Shown piece after piece: positions 19,421 to 30,448 of a stretch of 64,000 nt of DNA (position 1 is the first letter of the stretch; each line of letters starts with the position of its first letter). Source of the DNA: Apium graveolens (lineage: Eukaryota; Streptophyta; Magnoliopsida; Apiales; Apiaceae); assembly GCF_009905375.1 (NCBI RefSeq), contig NC_133648.1, positions 23,243,884 to 23,307,883 on the forward strand, in the 5' to 3' direction. The notes below the pieces were generated by a model. That model was not told the origin of the DNA. It ran no database searches and worked only from the letters and a program-made list of their open reading frames with translations. Both the position numbers and the translations under genes were made by a program.

Positions 19421-22400
19421 TTACAGAGAACACATACCTAATTCACGGCGCATTTTACAAAATCTATCTTCAGCTAAAGGCTTAGTGAAGATATCTGCAC
19501 GCTGTTTCTCAGTAGAAATATAAATAAGCTCAATATTACCTTCAGAAACATTATCTCGTAAAAAATGGTGACGAACATCAATATGCTTAGTACGAGAATG
19601 CATAACAGGATTTTTAGAGATATTAATTGCAGAGGTATTATCACAATATATAGGAATATTTGAGTAAGAAATACCAAAATCCTGCAATGTTTGTTGCATC
19701 CACAAAATTTGAGCACAGCAACTTCCAGCTGCAATGTACTCTCCTTCAGCGGTAGAAAGAGCTACTGAAGTTTGCTTTTTACTATGCTATGCAACTAAAC
19801 AATCTCCTAAAAATTCACAAGCACCACTTGTGCTTTTTCTATCAACCTGAGACCCTGCATAGTCAGCATCTGAAAAACCAATTAAGTCAAAGGAAGAGGA
19901 GCTTGGATAAAATAATCCCAAGTCACTCGTACCTTTCAAATATTTAAAAATACGTTTAACGGCATTCAAATGAGATTCTTTAGGTTGAGATTGAAAACGA
20001 GCACACAAACATACACTATACATAATGTCAGGTCGTGAGGCAGTTAAATATAATAATGAACCAATCATACCTCGAAATTTAGTGACATCTACAGGTGTAC
20101 CTTGTTCATCCTTAGTAAGCTTAACTGAAGTACTCATCGGAGTTGATTTAGGTGTGACATGATCAAGTGCAAACCTTTTGAGTAAATCCTTTATGTACTT
20201 GCCTTGGTGAATAAATATTCCTGCATTAGACTGATTAATTTGCAAACCTAGAAAGTACTGCAATTCACCCATCAAACGCATATCGAATTCCTTATGCATG
20301 CAATCAGAAAACCACTTACACAAAGATTCATTAGAAGATCCAAAAACTATATCATCAACATAAACTTGAACTAAAAGAAAGTTATCACGTTTATGAAAAA
20401 TAAAGAGAGTTGGATCGAGTGTACCACGAATGAAACCATTGTTCACAAGAAATTGACTGAGACGCTCGTACCAACAACGAGGGGACTGTCTCAATCCATA
20501 GACAGATTTCTTGAGCTTGTAAACATAGTTAGGGTACTTCTCGTGAATGAAACCTGGAGGCTGCTTCACGTAGACTTCTTCCTTGAGATAGCCATTTAGA
20601 AATGCGCTTTTGATGTCCATCTGATAGAGCTTGAACTTCTTGTGAGCTGCAAAGGCCATTAAGATTCGAATAGCTTCTGAACGAGCTACTGGAGCATATG
20701 TCTCGTCGTAATCGATTCCTTCTTGTTGGTTGTATCCCTGAGCAACCAAACGAGCTTTATTTCGAATGATATTTCCATCTTCATCTTTATTATTCTTGAA
20801 AACCCAAAGAGTACCAATGATCTTGGCATCCTGAGGAGATGGGACGAGTTCCCAAACATCACAACGCTCGAACTGGTTCAATTCCTCCTGCATTGCAACA
20901 AACCAATGTTCGTCTGCAACTGCTTCTTGAGCGTTCTTTGGTTCGAACTCAGCAACAAAAGCACAGAATACACATATATTATGAAGTCTGCTTCGAGTAG
21001 AAATCCCTTGATCTAAATCAGTGAGAAGATTATCTGGTGGATGATTCTTCACAGTCCTAGAAGACTTAGGAAGTTGAATATTACTCATTTCTTCCTCATT
21101 AGAATTATCTGCCTGGAAATGAATAGAAGTTGTCTCATTCAAAAGAGACTGCCTCATTTCCGCTTGTGAAGATTTATCCAGAGGAGTAACAGAATTCATA
21201 TTTGAAACACTATCGGGAGTCTTTGGAGAGCCAGAAGATTCATCTGAAGCTTGAGTAGATCCTGAAGAATTATCAGAAGACTGAGATGGACCTGGAGAGT
21301 CTTGACTGTTTGATTTGTCAGAATGAGACTGACTCTTTTCAGAATGAGACTGTCTCATTTGGGAATGAGACGATAGATCCGCAGTGTCTTCATCAATTTG
21401 AGATATATTCCTTGAGGATTCATTGAACGTAATATTGATGGATTCTTCTACTTTGTTCTTGACAGAATTATAACCACGATAAGCTTTGCTTGTTGTAGAA
21501 TATCCCAAGAAGATTCCTTCCGTAGATTTCGCATCGAACTTGCCTCGATTATTTTGAGTATCTAAAATAAAACACTTGGAACCAAATACTCGAAAATAAC
21601 TAATATTAGGAGTCCTTTTCTTAAGCAATTCATACGGTGTTTTAAGCAAAATAGGACGAATAAGTACTCTATTTAAAACATAACAGGAAGTGTGTACCGC
21701 TTCAGCCCAAAATTTTTTTGGAAGCTTACTCTCATGCAGTAGAGTTCTGGCAGTTTCCTGTAGGGTTCTGTTCTTGCGTTCTACTACTCCGTTCTGCTGA
21801 GGAGTTCGAGGAGCTGAGAATTCATGAGTGATTCCTCTTAATTTACAGAAGGTTATGAAATCCTTCTCAAATTCACCTTCATGATCACTACGAATAGTCT
21901 TGAGCTTAAATGAATACTTAGTCTCAAGGTTAGTAATAAGATCCTTAAACTCAACAAAAGCTTCATCCTTTGTTCGTAAAAATAATACCCAAGTAAAACG
22001 AGAATAATCATCAACTATAACAAAAGCATAATTCTTACCTCCCAAACTTACATACCTTTCTGGACCGAAAAGATCTAAATGAAGAAGCTGCAAAGGAACA
22101 GAAGTTGATACTTTATTCTTAGCAGTAAAGGAAGTTTTCACCTGTTTTCCAAGTTGGCAAGCTGAACAAGGTTCTATTTTCTTGTACTTCAGCTTTGGTA
22201 AACCTCGAACTAACTCATGAGAAGATATCTTCCGAAGAAGATCCATATGAACATGACCAAGATGCCTATGCCACAGATCTTGTTGTTATTGAAAGGTAGC
22301 TAGAAAAATTTCTTCTTGCTGCTCATCAAAATCTAACACAAAAATATTTCCTTTCCTTTTGGCAACTAAAGCAAACTCGTTAGACTTAGTGCCAATATAA

Positions 22401-22693
22401 CATACATCTTTATCGAACTTAACCTTATGACCAGCATCAGTAAGTTGACTTACACTAATGAGATTATATTTCAAACCATCAACTAAACGAACATTAGAAA
22501 TGGCAAACCTGTCATTACCAATGGTGCATTTTCCAATAATTCTAACAGTGTTTGAATCTCCAAGAGTAACTAAACCACCTTCCTTGGCAACTAGAGATAG
22601 AAACTTGGATTTATCACCTGTCATGTGACGTGAACAACCACTGTCGATGATCCATTTATTTCGCGGAACATGGACCTTCAAACAAACTTGCAA
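19421..22693 (-). pseudogene. Element 2 pol (PR-INT-RT-RNase H), decayed
   Basis: Order on the minus strand: protease WIIDSGCSRHMTG (about 22620-22655); pre-integrase [16 protein letters not shown]; integrase with [28 protein letters not shown] and [15 protein letters not shown]; Ser-rich hinge (about 21180-21400); RT with [17 protein letters not shown] and YVDDIVFGS (about 20350); RNase H STAEGEYIAAGSCCAQILW. Stops: TAA between PR and INT (about 22283-22285) and TAG in RNase H where the family has TGG for Trp (about 19784-19786). Gag and pol are also out of frame with each other. In the integrase the usual RSDHG(G)EF is intact. No functional pol can be made. Confidence 0.9.
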
Positions 22694-22974
22694 GAATTTC
22701 TTTATCCCTTAGGTACCCACTTAACCTTGGGTCCTGGTTGGTTAGTATCACAAATCTTATATAAATGTCTATCTGATTTCTTAATCTACATCTGAACAAT
22801 ATTAACAGAAGTATTAGCAGATTTATATCTAGTAGACGATTTATAAGATGAGTTAGAGAAGTGGTCCTTGATACCACATAATCTAGATTCAGCTGTAGGG
22901 TGGCCAGCTTTACCACAATCTCGACATTTCTCATAAGGCATCTTATATTTCATAGGAGCTCGCTTATAACCGCC
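22694..22974 (-). pseudogene. gag-pol junction with second CCHC-like motif (element 2)
   Basis: Read through the gag stop, the same frame gives MPYEKCRDCGKAGHPTAES, a second zinc-knuckle-like motif. Two more stops follow (near 22787 and 22703), then a frame change into the protease. Confidence 0.6.
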
Positions 22975-24483
22975 TTAAAATGCACATTTCTTGATTGACT
23001 CACATCCTAAACCTCCTTTATCAAGAGAAGATTTTTGTTCACCAAGAAGAGCATTCAAAGTTCCTTCTCCATGAAAACATTTAGCTAAATCCTGTTCAAG
23101 CTGTTTGACTTTCTGCTTTAATTCTGGAACCAGGGGATCAGGAGCACTGTCTTCTTTAACGGTTTCTGGATCAACAGATATTGATTCTTTCTTCAAAGCT
23201 TCAAGGCATACATCCTTCATCTCAATCTCATTTTTGAGATATTGATTTTCTTCAGTAAGTTTTGAAACCCTTTCAAGCAATGATCTGTTCTCAGCAACTA
23301 GGGCTTCTTCCTTCATGGGGTCATCCATTTCACTAAGAGCTTCACTTAAAGCTTGCTTTAAATAAGCATTCTTTTCTTTCAACTTCTTAACCTGGACCTG
23401 CAAATTTAAAATAGACGAAGATATATTTGAATTATACTTAATATTCTGTACCTCATCATTATCACTGGAGTTGTCCTCTATTCCAGCAAAGCAAAGTTGA
23501 GCAACTTCATCGTCTGAATCGATCTCCACATCAGATTCATCATCACTCCAGGTAATTAATGCCTTCTTTTTGTTCTTCAGCTTGTAGCAGTCCTTTTTTA
23601 AGTGCCCTTTCTTTCCACACTCAAAACAAGTATCCTTGCTTTGATTCAGTTTGACCTCCTTGCTCGAATTAGATTTGAAGTCCTTCTTCGGAAACTGTGA
23701 CTTCATAGGTCGTTTGGAAACATTCCGTTTGGCAAGAAATTTATGAAACTTCTTTGTTAGAAGAGCAATCTCTTCATCAGAATCATCAGGAGACTCATCT
23801 GCACCTGTATTAAGTGTAAGAGTTTTCTTACGAGGAGCTTCATCCTCTTCATCATATCTACGTAGCTGGTTTTCGAATTCTTCCAATTCACTGAATAGTG
23901 TTAGAGTATCCATAGTCGAAAGCAGTGTTGAATCCTGCAGAATGGTAACCTTTGGAGCAAACTTCTTTGACATTGCTCTGAGGATTTTCCTATTAATCTC
24001 AGATTGAGGAATGATCCTTTCCAGAAGTGAGATGGAGTTCATCAATGTCAGAAACCTCCCTTGAGCATCTCGCACGCTTTCATCTCTTTCCAACCTGAAA
24101 CCTTCATAGTCACTCATTAGCATACTTAATTTTACTTCACGTACCTTAGACATGCCTTCATGGCTGACTTTGATCGTATCCCAAATCTGCTTGGCAGTAG
24201 TACATGCTGAAACTTTTCTTAATTCTGTAGCTACCATGCCATTGAGAAGTGAGTTCATAGCTTTAGCATTGGAATTCATTGCGTTCACTTCTTCGGGAGA
24301 GAGATCCTTGAGAGATTTTGGCTTCCCTTCTTTCATAGGAATTGTGAAACCATTTTCTACAGCATCCCATTCAAATGCATCACGCTGGAGAAAGATTTTC
24401 ATCCGAAACTTCCAGTCATTGTAGTTTTCAGCACCATGAAGCAGTGGTGGATAATTATTTGAATACCTATCTGGTTGAGCCAT
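22975..24483 (-). CDS. Element 2 gag, 502 aa
   Basis: From ATG 24483 (MAQPDRYSNNYPPLLHGAEN). Residues about 15-240 are the copia capsid region (NDWKFRMKIFL; EEVNAMNSNAKAMNSLLNGM; YEGFRLERDESVRDAQGRF). A zinc knuckle CFECGKKGHLKKDC lies near residue 285, followed by an acidic stretch and a long coiled coil (about 360-480; LKEKNAYLKQALSEALSEM). The frame ends in a TAA (22975-22977) that interrupts a longer gag-pol. It would form the retrotransposon particle and bind RNA. Open in full, unlike pol. Confidence 0.88.
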   Translation of the reverse strand: MAQPDRYSNNYPPLLHGAENYNDWKFRMKIFLQRDAFEWDAVENGFTIPMKEGKPKSLKDLSPEEVNAMNSNAKAMNSLLNGMVATELRKVSACTTAKQIWDTIKVSHEGMSKVREVKLSMLMSDYEGFRLERDESVRDAQGRFLTLMNSISLLERIIPQSEINRKILRAMSKKFAPKVTILQDSTLLSTMDTLTLFSELEEFENQLRRYDEEDEAPRKKTLTLNTGADESPDDSDEEIALLTKKFHKFLAKRNVSKRPMKSQFPKKDFKSNSSKEVKLNQSKDTCFECGKKGHLKKDCYKLKNKKKALITWSDDESDVEIDSDDEVAQLCFAGIEDNSSDNDEVQNIKYNSNISSSILNLQVQVKKLKEKNAYLKQALSEALSEMDDPMKEEALVAENRSLLERVSKLTEENQYLKNEIEMKDVCLEALKKESISVDPETVKEDSAPDPLVPELKQKVKQLEQDLAKCFHGEGTLNALLGEQKSSLDKGGLGCESIKKCAF

Positions 24484-24528
24484 GGATCGCTAGCAAAATA
24501 AACACTAAAAAGAGAATTAAATGCACCT

Positions 24529-24540
24529 GCTCTGATACCA
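24529..24540 (-). promoter_or_regulatory. Primer-binding site of element 2
   Basis: TGGTATCAGAGC on the minus strand, 2 nt inside the 5' LTR. Complementary to the 3' end of initiator-Met tRNA, the usual copia primer. Confidence 0.9.
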
Positions 24541-24542
24541 AA

Positions 24543-25524
24543 TGAAATACGATGGCTCGATAGATAAAATAATATTCTAACTGTCAAGGAGAATGGGACA
24601 GTCTCTTATGCAAATGGGACAGTCCCTTTACAAATGAGACAGGGTATGGGACAGTCTCAATTACACTGCAGAAAATAAATAACAGAAATAAAATACAGAA
24701 TGCTGAAAATTGAAAAGTAAAAACACCAGAAGTTTTCACTTGGTTCGGCCCCTACACCTAGTCTATGGCCTACATCCAAGTCCCCATGCCAACTAGCATA
24801 GAGAATGTATTATATCAACTTTCATAAAAGAACTTACAGTCTTTTCCTTGATTACAAATATAGCACCTGAAAGAAACCCTTTCCCAAGCTACCTTGCTAC
24901 CTAGCCCACTGCTATTCCTTAGCCTTCTAGCTACCTTGCTATACTTTGAAATCAAGCTTGCCACAACCCGGCACAAGGTTGATATGAATACAAAAGTACA
25001 AGAATAAACAAATTGATTACAACTCAAACTAGGTTTCTTGTTTTTCTGGATATGAATATCTCGGGTATGAAACAAGAAAATGATTTCAGATGATGAAAGA
25101 TTCTCGTGAAAATGTTAGCTACAAATCTGAAATGAAGAGTTGTATTTATAAGCAAAGTTCTAACAGATTTATTTTCAAACACAAGATAAGGTTGGAAGAT
25201 AAGTTTGTTTGAAAATATTTGAATAAAACTTTGAAACTAATCTGTTAGTACGTTTGAAAAAGATAAATCAAGTAAAGTTAAGGCTTGAGAGATTTAAACT
25301 TGATTTATAAGATAAGGTGGTAGGTTTGTTTGAGATAAGGTTTATCCAGATAAACAAGATTTACACAAACCCTAACAACCTAATACTAAACCTGCGGGAT
25401 AGACTTCTAGGAAGATTGAACAAACTGCATTCTGATAAACATTGCTGAGATCTCGGATGATTCAAATATGATGTCTTCATTCTGTTGCTAAGAACTCTTA
25501 TCATCATAAACACTTGAATTAACA
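24543..25524 (-). repeat. 5' LTR of element 2
   Basis: 982 bp, aligned end to end with 15950-16932. It carries the same GGGACAGTCTC cluster (about 24594-24660). Confidence 0.93.
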
Positions 25525-25670
25525 AACTTTCCATATCCTTCTACAAGTTTACTGTTAAATCTTCAAACGTACTCTCAAAAATCATACATCCTGTAATTTT
25601 AAACACTATTTATCCCTCAAAATTTGAGTAGAAAAAAGAGGATTGTTTATGATACATCAAAAAAAAAATT

Positions 25671-25998
25671 CTAGGTGGAGAAAGACTTTGAGGGAGCGGT
25701 ATCCAATTCTTCCTCCAATGCTTCTTGGACTAAACGCACTTCCCTTGATAACATATTTCTTCTAGTGTACGCCCTGTCAGAAATCACTATTGAGATTTTC
25801 GACAACTGGGACTGGGACTGCAACTTCTTCATACTTACATGCCATAAGCAGAGCTGTGATCCCAACTAGCTGGAGCTTTTTACGTACCACAGGGTGAATG
25901 GCCAAGAACCTATCAATTAGATTCACAGTCAAGTACAGGGTCTCCTGCATCAGCTCGAACTTGAAGTGGATCTGCTCATTCCATGATATAGTTAACAA
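25671..25998 (-). pseudogene. B2-type cyclin fragment, copy C
   Basis: The minus strand gives [60 protein letters not shown]. After a frameshift it continues [13 protein letters not shown], matching the family order PVVEDL...ISDKAYTR. The extra VP is a small duplication. After AYTR the sequence diverges into NMLSREVRLVQEALEEELDT, which I cannot assign and which recurs in units A and B. A relic intron follows upstream. This copy reaches furthest into the cyclin box. Confidence 0.85.
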
Positions 25999-26972
25999 TG
26001 TTTGCTGTATAGTACTTCAAATTGTAAAAGACAATAATGTTTAACACCAACCTCAATTGAATAGTAAATTGCAGTATTTACTTGTAAGGTAGTTTCATGG
26101 TTCTTATATTTTTTTTTTATGTTTTCATGTAACTATTTTCATATAAAGGAGGACTTTCCATTTCAATTGTGTAGTTTTTCAACACCAGTTATGCCGTGCT
26201 CTTGCTGATATTGACATCACTGCTATTCTTCCAAACATATTTCGCTGATAAAGTTCCCAAATTTCTTGTTCAACATAATAATTTTGTAAACAGTTTAAGT
26301 ATAATCTGCACATGTATACATACAGGTATTTTTGATCTCTTGTTGCTACATATGCAAATTTTATTACAGATATCCTGTCCCTCTTTGCAATTATGACTAA
26401 TACACATGTAATTAGTATACATAAAGAAATAACAATTATAGATACATATAACATTAAAAGATGACAAATGCAGATTTCCTACGCCGGATGCACATATAAT
26501 TGTGCTTCCTTATTTGTAATTATTCAACGGTCAATATTTTTAATTACAAAGTACATTCGTGAAAAGATTTAAGCATGTTACTAAGAAATATTAGCAAATT
26601 TACTTGTAAACAAGTTGCAATTACTTTGAAAATTGATAATACCTATCAAGATATGTAATCTTACGTTTAACTGATAGCAACTCAATTAATTACATAAACT
26701 ATTTCAACGTATTGATAATGATAACCAATAAGTATAATGCTAATAGATCTAAAAACTAAAGACATGTCGAGAATTACATGAACCCGTATTAATAGGTAAA
26801 TACTAATAAATCCAAAAAAAGAGGTCAAGTAACTAAGACAAAGTTATTTTTTTTTGCCCAGTAATTAACACAATGTTAATATAATATAAAAACAGCCACA
26901 AAGTACATGTAAGAGTTCCTAATTTCGCTGTAATAAAATCAAATCCCAACAAATTTTCCTATCGCACAGTAA

Positions 26973-27509
26973 TTAGTACAGCGATTTAACAATACTAAGA
27001 ACTTCTTCTTGATTCTCACCCTGCTGAATATAACGTTTAGCCAACTCTAACCTATCCCTGTACTCGGGTTTTTTCTCGGCCATGTTGCTTAGCAGGCGAT
27101 TTATCTTTTCCCATATATATGGCGAGCGTACTGTGTTAAACTCATATTCAACAGCATTACCCTTCTTTTTTGTAATCTTTAAGTTTTCTCGCATGCCCGA
27201 TTTAACCAAAGCATAACGAAATCGATACTGGCTAATTCTTACCGCTGGAGTAAGGATGGAAGACGGGTCTTGAAAGCGAAAGCAGATGGAAGGCTTACAG
27301 CATGTTCCATAGTAGTGTCCGAGAAGAGTGCGTAAATTGACAAGGCTGCATGATTCTTCTGGGGTTATTTTTGGGCTTGGCATGACAGGTTTTGAAGTGT
27401 TGGTGCTCTCGCTTATAGTGAGGTTCATTAAGGCATTGATGGGAGGGCTAAAAGAATCTGTTATTGTGAGTTTTTCGAAAGCTGCGATGGCAGGAGCTAC
27501 GTAATCCAT
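26973..27509 (-). CDS. Unrecognised intact 178-aa protein
   Basis: ATG at 27509 (MDYVAPAIAAFEKLTITDSF) to TAA. I do not recognise the family. The N-terminal ~65 residues are Ser/Thr/Pro-rich. A middle part contains LLGHYYGTCCKPSICFRFQD, and a basic C-terminal part (KSGMRENLKITKKKGNAVEY ... INRLLSNMAEKKPEYRDRLE) looks helical. No signal peptide or membrane span. A TATA-like CTATAAATATATATT lies at 27571-27585, about 65 bp upstream. Unit B has a nonsense-plus-frameshift copy and unit D only the 3' end, so this may be the surviving member, or simply a copy not yet hit. Whether it is expressed is unknown. Confidence 0.6.
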   Translation of the reverse strand: MDYVAPAIAAFEKLTITDSFSPPINALMNLTISESTNTSKPVMPSPKITPEESCSLVNLRTLLGHYYGTCCKPSICFRFQDPSSILTPAVRISQYRFRYALVKSGMRENLKITKKKGNAVEYEFNTVRSPYIWEKINRLLSNMAEKKPEYRDRLELAKRYIQQGENQEEVLSIVKSLY

Positions 27510-27570
27510 CTAGAATGAACTCAATAGATGCTCAGAATTTACTTGATGATGTACGATCAAGGCTTCATAC

Positions 27571-27585
27571 AATATATATTTATAG
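27571..27585 (-). promoter_or_regulatory. TATA-like box upstream of the 178-aa ORF
   Basis: CTATAAATATATATT on the minus strand, 62-76 bp before the ATG at 27509, conserved in unit B (about 14990). Confidence 0.45.
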
Positions 27586-27650
27586 AGACTTTTAATAGTC
27601 CGACTATGCTTGGGAATCAGGCTCCTCCTGTCCTGTGTTTATCGATCCAT

Positions 27651-27864
27651 CTATTATGTTATCATAAATTGAAACTTTAATTAATATTAAATAAATTTAA
27701 TAAATTTGCTTGAATTAGACAAACTTTAAATGTTAAATCTATTAATATTATGTTTATCGATCCATCTATGGTTTGGATTTAATATTTAAAGTTTGTCTAA
27801 TTCAAGCGAATTTATTAAATTTATTTAATATTAATTAAAGTTTCAATTTATGATAACATAATAG
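27651..27864. mobile_element. MITE / foldback with ~85-bp inverted arms
   Basis: ctattatgttatcataaatt... (27651-27738) and its near-perfect reverse complement (27778-27864) flank a 40-bp loop. The loop repeats a piece of the flanking host sequence (gtttatcgatccatctat at about 27637 and 27752). It has no ORF. The exact superfamily cannot be told. Confidence 0.7.
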
Positions 27865-28690
27865 AATGTTTTTTTGGTAATTACCTTTAGGAATTAAAGT
27901 TTTGATCTCATACTTTATATCAATAGATAAAAGCAATACAAAAAAAATCCCGGATTATATATAAAATTAAATATTCTATTACATTTAAATAAATTTTAAT
28001 TACTTTTATTTTATAAGAATAATGTATTTCTTTTTTAAAAATAGTTTCAAAAACAATTTTTTATAAACAATTTTTGCAATGGTAAAAATAATTTTCCTTT
28101 TTTGTAAGATTGTAACTTTTTTTGAATAATTAGGCTAATACATAAGTGTTTTAATAAATTTAGGGATGAACATGAATAAAGCAATCCAGTACAATTCAAT
28201 ATATGTTGAGAAATAATTTTTTTAACAAATATGAATGATAACCTTACAAATGAGTTACCTCTCTTAAAAAAATTCAAAGTTTTCGAGGAGCGAGAGTGGA
28301 ATTTAGAATTTGGGACGACATATAATAAACTTTTAACTATTTGAGTTATTTAACCGGACTCGGAGCTAAGAAATAATTTAGTTAAAGAATTAATCGTAAA
28401 TTTGTATTTGGTAATAAAAATGCGCAAAAATTTTATCGGTTCAGATTTTATTTAATTCTTAAAAAGTTCAATTTTTTTAAATAAATAGGGTCAGACTTTT
28501 TTAAAATAGGGTCGGGTCGACTTCCTCTCAAGTATGAGATCTATTTTAGGTTCGTGAGTCAGGCCGGATTGGGCCTGATTTTATCCGTATTTTTCTTATT
28601 TATATATTAAATGTTATTTATTAATTTTCACCTTGATCTATGCATAATTTAGATACCGAACAATATAATATATTAAATTATAAAAGAGAG
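27865..28690. other. AT-rich intergenic stretch
   Basis: No supported gene, repeat end or array. A short run (about 28500-28590) of GGGTCGGG/GGGCCTGA words suggests an old repeat I cannot classify. Confidence 0.5.
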
Positions 28691-29648
28691 TAATATTGAT
28701 ACCGAAACAAAAGAAATTTATTTTTTTAAAAGCAAACAGAAAGTTCATCCATGAACTGTCTGGAAATGTTACGCCCAGATCTCCTTCAGATTGCGAGAAC
28801 AACCTTCGGCCTAACATGAACTGTCTTCGGCGGCTACCTGAAAGGGAAGAGAATGCGAGTGATAGTCCCCCCGATTCAACTACGGTGTGAGAATTAAAAT
28901 CTGGATGTAGAGTGGATGTTGAGAATACAAGAAAGCAGTATTAGAGAGAATGAATGTAGAATTGTCTTTGCCTTACTTTCCCGGGGGTTTTATACCCAAA
29001 CTCGCCATGAATGCTCATCCGTTACATCTGAGTAATGAAGAGCAGTGAAAATGGGGCGTTATGATTGTATAATACCAACGGTTGGAGGAGTAATGAGCCT
29101 CGGCCTGTGGAGCTCTCTGGGCCTTCGGTCTGTGGTCACGTTGGGCCTTCAGCCCAGTAGTATGGTCGTCTAATGGACCTTTGTTCGTTGGGCCTTATTG
29201 GGCTCATAGTTAACATACTGTGCTTCATCAGTGGGCCTTCCAGTAACAAGACCACCCACACATACTGGTGCTTCACCAGCGGGCCGAAGCTTGCCGAGTT
29301 TTCGGTCTGGTATGAGGTCAATGCTTCGGCGCTTCTGATGCCGAACTTGAGTGAGGAGGAAAAGGACCTGTACACGGCCTTGGTGGATGCGAAGGTAAAC
29401 AAGCTGGGTCCCGAGAATTCTGAGACAAGGATTGCCTCAGTTTGTGGGGGTGGGGTTAACATCCTTTTCCTTCGTCTATCCTTCATTTATAGTTTGTCAT
29501 ATAACTGTTTTCTTTTTATGTTCGTTCTGTCTTTTCTTCCTTCTGTCTTCATGCATTGTATACTTAGCGTTTTGTGATACTTGCTTAGACCGACCTTTCT
29601 TCTGTCTTCCTTTATTATTCAGTATCTTCCAGGGAGGCCCTTATTGAG
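28690..29648 (-). repeat. Unclassified GC-richer repeat, probable LTR relic
   Basis: The composition changes sharply from the AT-rich flank. On the minus strand a TATA box (GGGTATAAAACCCC, about 28984-28997) is followed by leader-like sequence. To the right are repeated GGGCCTTCGGYCTG-type words (about 29095-29300), common in plant LTRs. I could not find matching ends or a target duplication. ORFs called inside are not convincing. Confidence 0.4.
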
Positions 29649-30165
29649 AACATAGATATAAAAGTGTCGAAATATTCATCAAAGAGAAAAGAGGTAATTC
29701 GATAGCGGTTGTGCGCATTCGGGCAGTCTTGACGGTGCTTCTTCTCCCTATTTATTTTCCTTCAGTATAACACAAGTTAGACGTGCCATCAGTAACACAA
29801 TGTCGGGTCACTAATGGGACTCTGATTTTAAATAATTCTTCTGACAATTGGCTTTGGCTACTGATATTGCAGATACACAAAAACTTTGTTGCGTCATGTG
29901 CCATCTCAGAGAAGCATCCGGGATGCGCCAAAAGGCTCTAGCTCTACCAGCTGCACTAAGATAGCTCGGTGAACTACTGTAAAAGGGCGAATGAAGATGA
30001 CGTGTGTTGAGAACACGAGTCTTGCTGGCCTATATACAGTAAAAAGGTTTGTATCCTGGTACAAATTCTAGGTTATTAATTTGATTATAACTTTTGATCT
30101 TCAGCTGATTATACATGTTAGAAGGCTCAGTGGTGGATTGAGAAGAAGTTCTCAGTGGGGGCACT
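29649..30165. repeat. Dispersed duplicated segment, copy 2
   Basis: Matches 1093-1545, with extra bases at about 29763-29790 and 29985-30040. No protein recognised. Ends inside the hAT-like MITE. Confidence 0.75.
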
Positions 30166-30448
30166 ATGTATATACAAGAAAGTTATGTCACTATTTGTAG
30201 GTTCAATTGTCGCTAAGATCGATTTTTTTTTGTCTTTTTAGATATCTATTTTTAATTTTTTAGATCTCCAATCATTCTATCTTCATTCCACACAATATAA
30301 AACAAACCATATAGGGGCATTTAACTTTTATTGTGGGGGCACTTGAGAAAATATAGGTATTTATATGATAAATTACTAATAAAAAATTATTCAAAAAATC
30401 TTCGATTGAGCACGTGTCTCTGTAGGCCTCTACTTAGATCCGCCCTTG
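30128..30448. mobile_element. hAT-like MITE
   Basis: Begins CAGTGGTGGATTGAG and ends ATCCGCCCTTG, whose reverse complement CAAGGGCGGAT resembles the start. It holds GTGGGGGCAC words near both ends (30155, 30343). The left end recurs at 1504. I did not find a convincing 8-bp target duplication, so the call is tentative. Confidence 0.5.

Larger units (their letters stand above)
15950..25524 (-). mobile_element. SIRE-type Ty1/copia element with extra ORF (element 2)
   Basis: A 9.6-kb element flanked by aactt (15945-15949, 25525-25529). It has about 983-bp LTRs, an initiator-Met-type PBS, gag, a decayed pol, a 547-aa ORF after pol, and a polypurine tract. A long gag and an additional ORF between pol and the 3' LTR are features of the SIRE/Maximus lineage. 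The LTRs differ at roughly two dozen sites by eye (about 2%). Confidence 0.93.
15400..27640 (+). other. Chimeric gene-fragment unit C, split by element 2
   Basis: Host parts 15400-15949 and 25525-27640 join at the target duplication aactt. The left part holds the best-preserved promoter-like block. The right part holds the cyclin fragment (-) and the intact 178-aa gene (-). The coiled-coil and NF-YB pieces are deleted in this unit. Confidence 0.7.

Noticed and set aside
22656..22934. 92-aa minus-strand ORF at the gag-pol junction
   Set aside because: Out of frame with gag and pol. The neighbouring frame shows a CCHC-like motif, so this is a shadow.
29173..29577. 134-aa plus-strand ORF with LSEEEKDLYTALVDAKVNKL
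   Set aside because: Part looks protein-like, but it sits in a probable LTR relic, starts in GGGCCTT repeats and ends in T-rich sequence. No family recognised.
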